Below are positions 17,743-28,400 of a stretch of DNA of 34,683 bases, piece after piece. The DNA is from Bacteroidales bacterium. Its GTDB lineage: Bacteria; Bacteroidota; Bacteroidia; Bacteroidales; UBA932. The notes under the pieces were generated by a model, which did no database searches, had not been told where the DNA came from, and worked only from the letters and a program-made list of their open reading frames with translations. A program made the position numbers and the translations under genes. The stretch lies in contig JAFUUB010000087.1 of the NCBI GenBank assembly GCA_017483985.1, positions 1 through 34,683 on the forward strand. Reading direction: 5' to 3'. How positions within the stretch are numbered: the first letter of the stretch is position 1; each line of letters begins with the position of its first letter.

Positions 17743-17826
17743 CCACCCTGCCATCCTTGCTGAAGGGTGGCGCCGCTTTCCCGGGAAAAACGATGCCACC
17801 CTGCGTCATTTTGATGCAGGGTGGCA
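17743..17826. terminator. Two related hairpins between convergent esterase genes
   Basis: Hairpin A pairs CCACCCT (17743-17749) with AGGGTGG (17764-17770). Hairpin B pairs TGCCACCCTGC (17794-17804) with GCAGGGTGGCA (17816-17826), an 11-bp perfect stem. Both share the CCACCCTGC core, so this looks like a duplicated element, similar in plan to the hairpin pair at 121-196. Position between converging genes fits bidirectional termination, although T tracts are weak. Confidence 0.6.
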
Positions 17827-17849
17827 GCATTTGGAAGAATCGGTAAGGA

Positions 17850-19043
<1,194 letters not shown>

Positions 19044-21287
19044 CTACAAACGTACACGCTTCTTCAGGCGGATGTCCTGGCTGGAGGCGCCGATCTGGAT
19101 CTTGGCTTTCCTGCCGCTGAACGCCCACTGGTGCGCCTCGCTGTCCCACAGCTTCAGGTCCTCGGCCGGGACGACCAGTTCTACGGTCTTCTTCTCCCCT
19201 GCCTTCAGGGCGATACGGTCGAACCCGCGCAGGAGCTTGGCAGCGTCGTCATTGGCGAACTGCGCATACAGCTGCACGACCTCCTCGCCGTCGCGGCTGC
19301 CTACGTTCTGCAGGTCGAACCGGAAGACGAAGTTGTCCCCGTCCTTGCTCACTTTCAGCCGGGAATACTTGAACTTGGTATAGCTCAGGCCATAGCCGAA
19401 GGGGAAGATCGGCTTGCCCTGGAAGTACATGTAGGTGCGGCCATGGCGGATGTCGTAGTCCAGCAGGTTCGGAAGATCGAGGATATCGGACACCCAGGTC
19501 TGGGTCGTGCGGCCGGCCGGATTGTAATCGCCGAAGAGCACGTCGGCCAGGCCGTTGCCGAGTTCCTGGCTGCACTGGGTCAGGTGGACGATGGCCGGGA
19601 CATGCTGCGCCGTCCAGTTAATCGCAAACGGGAAGCTGCTGATCAGGGCGACCACGGTGTTGTGGTTGGCCTGCCAGACAACCTTGATCAGGTCTTCGGT
19701 CTCCAGCTGCAGGCTGCGGCGGTCGAGGGCCTCGCGGCCGTCACCGGCCACGGTACCCATGGCCCACGGGGCCTGGATGGACTGGGCGCCCCAGTCCGGG
19801 CTGGTAGCCGGATGGTTACCCACGCAGACGATGCAGATATCCGCCCATTTGGCGACTTCCTGCGCCGTTCCGTCGGAATCCCAGCGCTGGAAACGGACTT
19901 CCACATCTTCCTCTGCCACGGCATTCTTGATACCGTCCAGCGGCGTCACGGTATAGGTCGGGAGTGCGCCGTACCAGTCTTTCAGGACCGCTTCGGCACG
20001 GTTGCCGAGCACAGCGATCTTCTTGACCTTCTTCTTGTCGATCGGCAGGATGTTCCCTTCATTCTTCAGCAGGACGACAGACTTCTGGGTCACCAGGCGG
20101 GCCTTGTCCTTGAATTCCTGGCTCTCCCAGGGAGCAACCTCCCCGTCAAACTCCATCTTGTCATACGGGCACTCCGCATCGAGCAAACCGAGCTTGAGCA
20201 TAGTCCGCAGATTGCCCTTGGTACGGGCGTCCAGCAGCTCGTCGGAAATGAAGCCAGCCTCGTAGGCGGTCTTGACCTGCTGGAAGTTGGAGTCGATGAA
20301 ACGGGTCAGGCCCGCATCGAGGGACATGCCGATGGCCTCGTTGATGTCCTTGGCATAGTGGTGGGCGCTGACCATGAAACGCAGGGCGCCGGCATCATTG
20401 ACGATGGTACCGTTCATCCCCCACTCCTTGTTCAGGATGTCCTTGATGAAAGGATTGGCCTCGCAAGGGATGCCGTTATAGCGGTTGTAGGCCGTCATGA
20501 CGGACTGGGAGCCCGCCTTCGCGCCTTTCCAGAATCCATAGGAATAATACTCCCGGAACAGTTCCTCGTCGAACTGCGAATCGGTTCCGTAACGGTTGTC
20601 CTCGTTGCTGTTGGCCAGGAAGTGCTTCATCAGGGCCGCACCCCGCCAGTAGGTCGGATCGTCACCCTGGATACCCCGCACCTCGGCAGCGACCATCTCG
20701 CCCACCAGGTACGGGTCTTCGCCGAAACTCTCTTCGGTACGGCCCCAGCGCGGATCACGCGCCAGGTCGGCATTCGGCGCCCAGAGGATCAGGCAGTTGC
20801 GCCCGCTCTTATGGGAATAGTAACGGGCCTCGTAAGACATGACGTCACCCACGATGAACGCCATTTCCCGGTCCCAGGTCTCACCGATGCCATAGGCCTG
20901 CGGGAAGGCGGTAGAGTTGACCATCCGCGGCGGCAGAGGGGTTTGCGGCATCTGCTGCCGGTTCTGCTGGCCCTGGCGGTTCTGCTGCTGGCCCATCATC
21001 TGGAACTGGCCGGCGAATCCCAGGTTCGGCAGCTGGTTGGAGCCGCCGCGCACGATGCCGTGGATGGCTTCCGTGCTGCCCGGATTCGCAATCCCCAGGC
21101 GCGGGACGCCCTGCCCCACGATGGTCGCAATCTTTTCATCGACCGTCATCAGCGAGACGGCGTTGTCCAGCCGCTCCTCTTCAGACAGTTTCGGATCCTG
21201 GAACGGATACTCATAGGTCTGTGCCCGAAGGACCGGCGCAAAGCATCCCAGCATCAAAACAATCGATACAATGATTCTTTTCATCAT
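19044..21287 (-). CDS. GH3 family beta-glycosidase with Q/N-rich insertion
   Basis: A 747-residue GH3 exo-glycosidase, glucosidase or xylosidase type. Two adjacent ATGs (21287, 21284) begin a signal peptide ending VLRAQ; no lipobox is seen, so it is probably soluble in the periplasm. The barrel domain has GRTEESFGEDPYLVGEM, KHFLANSNE and the nucleophile in IVNDAG (Asp298). The sandwich domain follows (QKSVVLLKNEGNILPID), then an FN3-like C-terminal domain. Unlike typical relatives it carries a low-complexity stretch at about residues 95-120, made of Gln, Asn, Met and Arg (MMGQQQNRQGQQNRQQM), in the barrel domain. It is only distantly similar to the GH3 at 2978, so the two probably have different linkages or substrates. 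It starts 7 bp after the phosphatase, and the esterase follows after 54 bp. Confidence 0.92.
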   Translation of the reverse strand: MMKRIIVSIVLMLGCFAPVLRAQTYEYPFQDPKLSEEERLDNAVSLMTVDEKIATIVGQGVPRLGIANPGSTEAIHGIVRGGSNQLPNLGFAGQFQMMGQQQNRQGQQNRQQMPQTPLPPRMVNSTAFPQAYGIGETWDREMAFIVGDVMSYEARYYSHKSGRNCLILWAPNADLARDPRWGRTEESFGEDPYLVGEMVAAEVRGIQGDDPTYWRGAALMKHFLANSNEDNRYGTDSQFDEELFREYYSYGFWKGAKAGSQSVMTAYNRYNGIPCEANPFIKDILNKEWGMNGTIVNDAGALRFMVSAHHYAKDINEAIGMSLDAGLTRFIDSNFQQVKTAYEAGFISDELLDARTKGNLRTMLKLGLLDAECPYDKMEFDGEVAPWESQEFKDKARLVTQKSVVLLKNEGNILPIDKKKVKKIAVLGNRAEAVLKDWYGALPTYTVTPLDGIKNAVAEEDVEVRFQRWDSDGTAQEVAKWADICIVCVGNHPATSPDWGAQSIQAPWAMGTVAGDGREALDRRSLQLETEDLIKVVWQANHNTVVALISSFPFAINWTAQHVPAIVHLTQCSQELGNGLADVLFGDYNPAGRTTQTWVSDILDLPNLLDYDIRHGRTYMYFQGKPIFPFGYGLSYTKFKYSRLKVSKDGDNFVFRFDLQNVGSRDGEEVVQLYAQFANDDAAKLLRGFDRIALKAGEKKTVELVVPAEDLKLWDSEAHQWAFSGRKAKIQIGASSQDIRLKKRVRL

Positions 21288-21294
21288 AACAATA

Positions 21295-22581
21295 CTAATT
21301 TGTGGATTTAGGAAGGAATCGGTTATTACAATAGTTCTTGACATCGTCCCACCGGTAATACGGGCCCTGGACGGCGGTCAGGGCAGGGATCAAGGTCTCA
21401 CGCTCATTCACGAGGAATTTCACAAGGACCGGACCGTTTTTCGCCTTGTAAAAGATCATCTGGAGATTGGCAGCAAACGGGCAATACCAGGACGGCAGCC
21501 ACTGGGCAGCCGCTTCATCTGCCGACAGCCGGTCCCCGACGCCTTCCAGTCCGAGGTAACTGCAGAGGCCGAGGAAGGGCCAGTCATGGCCGAACGTCAG
21601 GTCCGCTGCCCGGTGGCTGACACCGGAAATGACATCATCCGCCTGCCGGAACAGGACGTCGGCCAAGTCTTTGGACAAAGGCATCCGGAGATCACCGTTC
21701 AACGCTGAATTGCATTGGTTCAGATAGTCATTCAGGAAGGTCTGTTCATGGAAGCGGTACACATCCGCAAAAGGAAGATACCGGAACAGGTTGTCATTGA
21801 CATCAAACGCTTCCGCTGTCCTCGCTATGGCAAAGATGCAGAAATGGAAGAAGTATTTGTCCTTGACATATTTTTCCGCCGCCTGGGGATCCTTGAAGAG
21901 GGTTTTGAAAACCGTCGTCGAATCCGGGAGCTTGCGGTAGTTCCTTTCTGCCAGTGCAGCCTGAGTCCGTTTCGTGATGTCCCCATCTGCCGCCTTGGAG
22001 ATATAGGCCATGTATTTCTCGCCGGTATCCAGGTCCAGTTCCAGATCCGGTTGGATGGCCCGGAGTTCGCCGGTAAAGCCGTTCATGGAGACGATACACC
22101 GCGGAGTCGTACTGGATACGGCACGGATCTGCTTGCTTCCCTTCTTGAATACGGACGGGAAACGCTTGTACATCCGAGCGGCCAGCCGTTCATGCTCCCG
22201 CACGCCACGAGGGGTCAGGCGCCCGTCCATCTCATTGTACTGGCCGGACAAAAAGATCGTTTCATGCAAGAGGGAATCTCCGGCCGAAGTCAGTTCCACA
22301 CCACCGGCACGGGCACTGTCAAGGACACTCCGCACCAGATCAAAGGCATAGCTACCCCATTCGGAACGCGCTCCATGCCGACCGTAATGGCTGATATAGA
22401 AAGGTTTGTATCCTTTCGGAGCCTTGGTATCGACCACGGGAAGGAATTCATACGCATGCGTATTGAATCCGGCACGCTGGGGGTAGGCTTTCAGAAAGTC
22501 CGCCATCACCGGACTCTGCGGCTGGGCATAAGCTGCCACGAACGTCATGGCAAGGATGACGATTGTATAAAACTTTTTCAT
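21295..22581 (-). CDS. Histidine acid phosphatase family protein (MINPP/phytase-like)
   Basis: A 428-residue branch-2 histidine phosphatase with signal peptide MKKFYTIVILAMTFVAAYAQ. The active-site motif is RHGARSE (Arg68, His69; the family consensus is RHGxRxP, so Pro is replaced by Glu). A C-terminal FGHDWPF supplies His332-Asp333, the HD proton-donor motif of acid phosphatases and phytases. Length fits multiple inositol-polyphosphate phosphatases. It should hydrolyse phosphate monoesters in the periplasm; inositol phosphates from plant material are the natural guess, but sugar phosphates are possible. It lies between the DUF3823 gene, from which a strong hairpin separates it, and GH3, whose start is 7 bp after its stop. 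A phosphatase is not a usual member of xylan loci. Confidence 0.82.
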   Translation of the reverse strand: MKKFYTIVILAMTFVAAYAQPQSPVMADFLKAYPQRAGFNTHAYEFLPVVDTKAPKGYKPFYISHYGRHGARSEWGSYAFDLVRSVLDSARAGGVELTSAGDSLLHETIFLSGQYNEMDGRLTPRGVREHERLAARMYKRFPSVFKKGSKQIRAVSSTTPRCIVSMNGFTGELRAIQPDLELDLDTGEKYMAYISKAADGDITKRTQAALAERNYRKLPDSTTVFKTLFKDPQAAEKYVKDKYFFHFCIFAIARTAEAFDVNDNLFRYLPFADVYRFHEQTFLNDYLNQCNSALNGDLRMPLSKDLADVLFRQADDVISGVSHRAADLTFGHDWPFLGLCSYLGLEGVGDRLSADEAAAQWLPSWYCPFAANLQMIFYKAKNGPVLVKFLVNERETLIPALTAVQGPYYRWDDVKNYCNNRFLPKSTN

Positions 22582-22590
22582 TCTCGAATG

Positions 22591-22625
22591 ATAAAAACCG
22601 GTCCGGAGCGTGCTCCGGACCGGTT
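22591..22625 (-). terminator. Intrinsic terminator after the DUF3823 gene
   Basis: A 14-bp perfect inverted repeat (22596-22609 with 22612-22625, core ACCGGTCCGGAGC), nearly loopless, runs on the minus strand directly into TTTTTAT. This is a strong intrinsic terminator between the susC2-susD2-DUF3823 genes and the phosphatase, whose ATG follows at 22581. No promoter could be recognised between them, so the downstream genes may depend on readthrough. Confidence 0.88.
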
Positions 22626-22641
22626 ACAAGGATGAAACTGA

Positions 22642-23412
22642 CTACCAGTCCGTCACTTCGGTGACCGTACCATTCTCCAGTTTATAAACAGGAGAATAAT
22701 TGTAGTAGCCCTGATTGAACGTATTGTCCAGCTTACCGGATTTATAATGGCCGCCAATGGCTGCGATCCGGATGTAGTGCGGACGATTGTACTGGAATTC
22801 CTGCGCGTTGGCTGCCAGCTGCGTGTCCACGGAGAGGGACACGGTCTGCTTCTCGGGAGACAGGTTGCTCTTGCTCGCACCCGGATCCTTGCTGCAGTAG
22901 TTGGCGGACTGACGGACGAAACGGTCCGGATAGACGCAGAGTACGACGGAACCGATGTTATTGACCTTGTCGGACGGGAAACCCGGTTCTACGGTGCAGG
23001 TCGCATTGATCTTTTTCGCAGAAGCGTCATAAGAGATGTTCACGTTGGAGATCCGGAGATAAGGCGTCACTTTGAAATCCTGGACATTGTTTCCTTTCTT
23101 TACCGTGAATTTGACAGGCTCCGCATAGAAGTTGGCTGCCAAGGAATTCATCTCATAGTCTCCTGCAAAAACGAGGGTGTTCTTGTAGGTACCGTTGTTC
23201 TTGATCGCCCAGCTCTGGGCCACCTTGTTGTCCCATCCCAGTTCATAGACGGACAAGGGATTCCCCTGTTCGGACTGGATGGTCTCGCCGGTCACGGAAT
23301 CTACGATCTTGCCTTCGATGCTGGCATCCCAGCCATCCTGGTTATCCAGTTTGAACCAGTCGCAGGAGCAGACCAGCAAAAGGACGGGAAGGAGATATAC
23401 TATCTTTTTCAT
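22642..23412 (-). CDS. DUF3823-family surface lipoprotein
   Basis: A 256-residue lipoprotein (an alternative ATG at 23418 adds two residues). The signal MKKIVYLLPVLLLVCSC puts the lipid on Cys17. The segment DNQDGWDASIEGKIVDSVTGE is the recognisable start of the DUF3823 domain (PF12866), a beta-sandwich protein usually encoded right after susD. The rest shows alternating beta-strand pattern and no catalytic motif. It likely binds glycan at the surface, in the role of SusE/SusF-type proteins. It starts 18 bp after susD2 and ends before a strong terminator. The first susCD operon has no counterpart. Confidence 0.82.
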   Translation of the reverse strand: MKKIVYLLPVLLLVCSCDWFKLDNQDGWDASIEGKIVDSVTGETIQSEQGNPLSVYELGWDNKVAQSWAIKNNGTYKNTLVFAGDYEMNSLAANFYAEPVKFTVKKGNNVQDFKVTPYLRISNVNISYDASAKKINATCTVEPGFPSDKVNNIGSVVLCVYPDRFVRQSANYCSKDPGASKSNLSPEKQTVSLSVDTQLAANAQEFQYNRPHYIRIAAIGGHYKSGKLDNTFNQGYYNYSPVYKLENGTVTEVTDW

Positions 23413-23430
23413 ATGCATAAGCTTCTTAGA

Positions 23431-25398
23431 TTACTGCTCATCAATCGGGTTCGGAGTGAGGTCATTGATATCGTAATGCGGAATGCCCTTGTAATAGCTC
23501 AGATTACTGAACGAGGCAAGCCCCTGACGACGGTCAATGTCGTAGCCGTACTCATTTGCACGGACGAAGATATACTTCGCCTCGTTGTCAAGCAGGACGA
23601 CGATGGGAATCAGGGCGTGCTTGCGCCCGGCCGTCGGATTGTCCTTGAGGTCCCGCTCCTGGTTGAAGAACGCCCTGCGGCGCCACAGCGTGGCCGGATA
23701 ATCGTCTTCGAAAGCGAGTTCGATACGACGCTCCTTCAGGACATTCTCCAGGGAAGCGTCCCGCTGGTCCTTGAAGAAGGCACGACGGCGGATCTGATTC
23801 AGGATGGTCTTGGACTGTCCGGCGTTGGTACCGCCCTTTTCCACCATGGCCTCGCAGTAGTTCAAGAGGATCTCCGTATAGCGGATGTCGCACCAAGGAG
23901 TCTGGGAATAAGTATTGACCTTATTGTAATCCAGGAATTTGCGGAGGCCGAAGCCCGTCGTGTACCAGGAACCGTCATTGGTATTGCCCATCCAGAAGAA
24001 AGCAGAGAACTGATCCCGAGTGGCACCGCCCAGGGCATAATAGGTAACCCCGTTCAGTTCCTCGGAAGGATTGGATTCATCGTAGATGGCCAGTTCGCCG
24101 TCGCTTTTCCAGATACCGCCCTGGATGTTGATGTCCATGCCGCGGAAATGGATACCGGGATAGACGACGGAAGCCTTGAAGCGGGCATCCTTGTTCGCAA
24201 AGGGATCGTAAGGATGGTCATACTTGATGAAATCGGTCTTCTTGATGGCCGTCTTTCCGACAGTCTGGGAAGGAGTGGAGACATAGTCATTTTCCACACC
24301 GTCTGTACGGGTCTTGATGGTACCGTCCACCGCACCGAAGGAGGCATCGTAGTTGTCATAGGCATCCACCATGTCCAGGGTCACGTTATAGCGGCCCCAT
24401 CTCCAGATCTGGGTGATGACCTCACGAGTCTGGTAAGGAGAGTTCTGCAGGTCGAAATAACCGTTGGTATCGGAGCTCGTGCCGGTCGCATAACTGCGTC
24501 CGAAAATGAACTCTTCGTCATGACGGGCCAGGAACAGGTCGGAATAGTTCTTGATTGCCTCGTCAACATTGGCCGGTTCCGGCATATACAACGAGAACTT
24601 ACCAGAGTCCATGATCTTCTGGCAGGCATCGATGCACTGCTCGTAATACTTGTCCGCATCGCCGGGTTCCATATAAGTAAGTCTCTCAGAAACAGACTTA
24701 TAGGAACTTGCGATGGCCGCCTGATTCCAGTATTTGCACAAGGATGCAGCCCAAAGGGCGACGCGGGACTTCAGACCCAGTGCAGCCCATTTGGTGGCAC
24801 GGTAGGCACCGGATTTACGTTCGGACGGGAGTAAGTCGATGGCCTTGTCCAATTCACCCAGGATGAAATCCCAGGTCTGCTTTTCCGTACTGCGCGGAAT
24901 ATAAAGACCCTCATTCTTGTCTCCGTCGAACTTGTCGTCCAGCGGTTCGGTCACGATCGGAACGCCGCCATATACACGTGCGGAACCGAAATAATAGTAA
25001 GCACGGACGAACAGCGCTTCCCCCAGGAGATTATTGTACACATCCGCGGAGATGGAGCCTCTGTCCTTTGCCTTGCCGATCTCAACGATGAACGTATTGA
25101 CATCACGCATGATGGTATAATCCCAGAAACCGGATACACCGCCGCCATAGGCATTGTTGCCATTGGGATCGTTGCAGTCCGTGGCATTCGGGGTGCTCTG
25201 CTCACCGGCAGCGTATGCACCCATCGGGATGTTGACATACAGGTTGGCCATCAAGCGGTCCAGACCGGCCTCACTGGAAGTGAGGTCAGCAGCGGACATC
25301 TTGGACAGGTCTCCCTCAAGACCGTCAAAAATCTTGTCGCAGGAAACAAAGGCCAACGCAGCAACGACAACGATAGAAGAAAGTATGGTTTTTTTCAT
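23431..25398 (-). CDS. susD: SusD/RagB-family glycan-binding lipoprotein (susD2)
   Basis: A 655-residue SusD-like lipoprotein. The signal MKKTILSSIVVVAALAFVSC gives lipidated Cys20, followed by DKIFDGLEGD, an acidic start suited to surface export. Conserved SusD segments: GEALFVRAYYYFGSARVYGGVPIVTEPL (TPR region), LNYCEAMVEKGG, ILNQIRRRAFF and ERRIELAFEDDYPATLWRRR near the C-terminus. It begins 12 bp after susC2 and is followed by the DUF3823 gene. It is not closely similar to susD1, so the two uptake systems probably select different forms of the substrate. Confidence 0.95.
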   Translation of the reverse strand: MKKTILSSIVVVAALAFVSCDKIFDGLEGDLSKMSAADLTSSEAGLDRLMANLYVNIPMGAYAAGEQSTPNATDCNDPNGNNAYGGGVSGFWDYTIMRDVNTFIVEIGKAKDRGSISADVYNNLLGEALFVRAYYYFGSARVYGGVPIVTEPLDDKFDGDKNEGLYIPRSTEKQTWDFILGELDKAIDLLPSERKSGAYRATKWAALGLKSRVALWAASLCKYWNQAAIASSYKSVSERLTYMEPGDADKYYEQCIDACQKIMDSGKFSLYMPEPANVDEAIKNYSDLFLARHDEEFIFGRSYATGTSSDTNGYFDLQNSPYQTREVITQIWRWGRYNVTLDMVDAYDNYDASFGAVDGTIKTRTDGVENDYVSTPSQTVGKTAIKKTDFIKYDHPYDPFANKDARFKASVVYPGIHFRGMDINIQGGIWKSDGELAIYDESNPSEELNGVTYYALGGATRDQFSAFFWMGNTNDGSWYTTGFGLRKFLDYNKVNTYSQTPWCDIRYTEILLNYCEAMVEKGGTNAGQSKTILNQIRRRAFFKDQRDASLENVLKERRIELAFEDDYPATLWRRRAFFNQERDLKDNPTAGRKHALIPIVVLLDNEAKYIFVRANEYGYDIDRRQGLASFSNLSYYKGIPHYDINDLTPNPIDEQ

Positions 25399-25410
25399 GA
25401 TTGCTACGGA

Positions 25411-28400
25411 TTAGAAGTTGAGACTGGCACCGAGGCTGAAGTTCTTCATAAGCGGGGCACCGGCCGTACCGAGATAACTGTTCTGCTCACGCTCAGGATC
25501 ATACGGTCTCAGGAGCTTGGTACAGAAGGTAAGGAGGTTCGTACCGTTGGCATACACGCGCATGGAGCGGATGTGGACTTTCCGGAGGAAATCCGCGCTG
25601 AACGTATAACCGACCTCAAGGCTCTTCAGACGGAGGAAGGTTCCGTTCACAAACGTATAAGGCTGGTTCTTGCGGTACGTAACGTTGGAAGATGTATCGT
25701 AAGCGGAGGTGGCGTAAGCGAGCGCCGGCCAGTATCCGGAGACCCATTCGGTCTGGGGATCGAACGGATCCGCACCGTATTTCGCCGTATGCCAACGATC
25801 CATATGGTTCTCATAGAAGGTGCCGTTGCGGCCGTAACCCATACCGCCGGAAAGACCCAGGTTCTTGTTCACCAGGGTGGCGGCGTTGAAGGTCAGGTTG
25901 AAATCCAGGTTCTTCCACTTGCCGGAGAACACGAGACCAAACTGCAGCGGCGGGTTCGTCTCCCTCCAGGTATAATAGAGGTCATTGCTGTCGATGATAC
26001 CATCCTCGTTCCGGTCTTCGATCTTGTACATGCCCGGAAGCAGGTTCTGCATGTTGCCGTACTTGATGTTGTAATCGTTGATATCGTTCCACGAGGTGAA
26101 CTGGGGATTGCCGGACATCCAGTGATAGGTACTGGCAGAACGGGCGTTGGACCAGCGGCCGACCGTATTCTTGGCATAGTAGTCAGCGGAAGAATTGTAG
26201 ATGGCCGTCTTCTCGCTCTCCTTATAGGTAGCCCGGTCGCGGGAATAGGTAGCCGTCAGCATCACCCGGTAATTGAAGCCGCCGATCTGGTTGCGGTGGC
26301 TCAGGCTCAGGTCGATACCCACATTTTCGCTCTTGTCCAGGTTCATGCGGGGAAGGCCGATACCATAGAAATCCGGGACGGTCGCCGTGGAAGCAGCGCT
26401 GATGCCGGAAGTCTTTCTCCAGAACCAGTCAACGCTACCGCCGATCAAACCCCTCCAGGCCTCGAAATCAAAACCGAAGTCCATCATCCGGACACGTGTC
26501 CAGGAAAGGATCGTTTCCGGAGTGGTGTGGCTCGCGTAACCGATGAGGGCGGACTTGTCGTCGAAGACATACTTGCTGGTCGTAGAATAACCCGCCAGAT
26601 AGCCATAGGCAGAGCCCTGGGACTGACCGGTCATACCGTCTGACCAACGAAGTTTGAAATTGTTGACCTTCGGAAGGATGGCCTTGAAGAAAGGCTCCTC
26701 GGAAACACGCCATCCCAAGGAATAGGACGGGAAGAAGCCCCAACGATGACCCGGAGCATACAGGTAGGTACCATCATAACGGCCCATCAGTTCCACCAGG
26801 TATTTGCCTTTGTAATCGTAATTCATGCGGCCTACATAACCGGCAGAAGCGCTGGAAGAACGGGTACCGCTGTTGGAGTCCTCCGCCTCGACACCCTGGG
26901 AAATGGTATCATGGGTATAGAAATCGAGGTACTTACGGCTGGCGCCCAGCGAACGGATCGTGTTGATGGTCGCTTCTGCGGCGACGGTCGCATTGATATG
27001 GTGATCCTGCGCAATGGTCTTTCCGTATGTAGCCTGGATACGGCCGTAATATTTCAGATACTGGTTCCAACTCTCGGAGTAGGAAGGTTCATCCTTATTG
27101 TCCTGGGCGTAGATGTCCGTATCCCAATAATAGAGGTGGATCGGAAGGATCAGCTGGCTGTTCTTCCTCTCGACGACATCGAAGGCACCGGAAGCCTGCA
27201 GCGTGAGGCCCTTGAGGAAAGGAGCCTCATACTTGAGGTCCAGGTTGTTACGCATCGTGATATCCTTATCCTTCTTGGAACCGGCGACTTCCGGCATGAG
27301 GAGCGCGACGATGTTACGTTTGCCGTTCAGTGCCCAATGGTCCGGATTGTTGAGGGGATGGACCGGGATCGTACGGTCGGCATCCAGCACATAGTGGAGG
27401 GCGTTCTGGACTGTGTTACCCCAAGGCATCTGCTGGTTCGTGAAGGAGAGCTGCGCCTGATAGCTGAGGGACAGCTGCTGGGTAAGCTTGGTCGTGAAAT
27501 TGCCGGTGAAGCCGTAGCGATAGTAGTCGCCCGTATTCGCCTTGTAGATGGCGTCCTGGTGCGTATAATTGGCACTCAGGTAATACTGCGTCTGCTGATT
27601 ACCGCCGCGGACCGAGAGGTTGTGGACCTGGGAGAAAGAGACCTTCTTGTAAACAGCGTCGAAATAACTGAAATCCACATAGCCGTCATCACCGTTGCGA
27701 TAATGCTCGATGAGTTCGTCAGAATACAGGACCGGCCGTCTTGAGTTGCGATAGATTTCATTGGTCATCTCCAGATACGTGGCGACATCAACTTCTTTCG
27801 GAAGCGCCGTCGGGACGCCGAAGGTAAAAGTATTGGAATAGCTGATGCTGGGAGCGCCGATCTGTCCCTTCTTGGTGGTCACCAGGATGACACCGTTCTG
27901 GGCACCGAGACCGTAGATGGAAGCGGAAGCATCCTTCAGGACGGTGATGCTTTCGATATCTTCCGGGTTCAGTTCGCCGAGGGCAGCCGTCGAAGAGGAA
28001 TTGTCATCCACCCAGCCATAATACTGGCGGCTCCTGGATTGGCGGGCGACACCGTCGATGATGACGAGCGGGGCGCCATAACCGCGGAGGCTAAATTCCT
28101 GGTCGAACCAGCCCACGTTACCGGACTGCTGCCGGATCTGCAGGCCAGGGACCTTTCCCTGCAAGGCAGAGACGAGGTCGGCCTGCTTGGTAGCGACGAT
28201 GTCTTCCGCCTGGATGTTCGTGATGGCAGAGGTCAGGGACGCCTTTTTCTGCGTACCGTAACCGACGACGACCGTTTCCTCCAACGTTGTGCTTTCCTCC
28301 GCGAGGGTAATGGTCAGGGATGAAGAAGTGGCTTTGACCTGAAGCGTCTCGTACCCGATGGCCGAGACGGTCAGATCAGCCCCCATGGGAACCGTAATGG

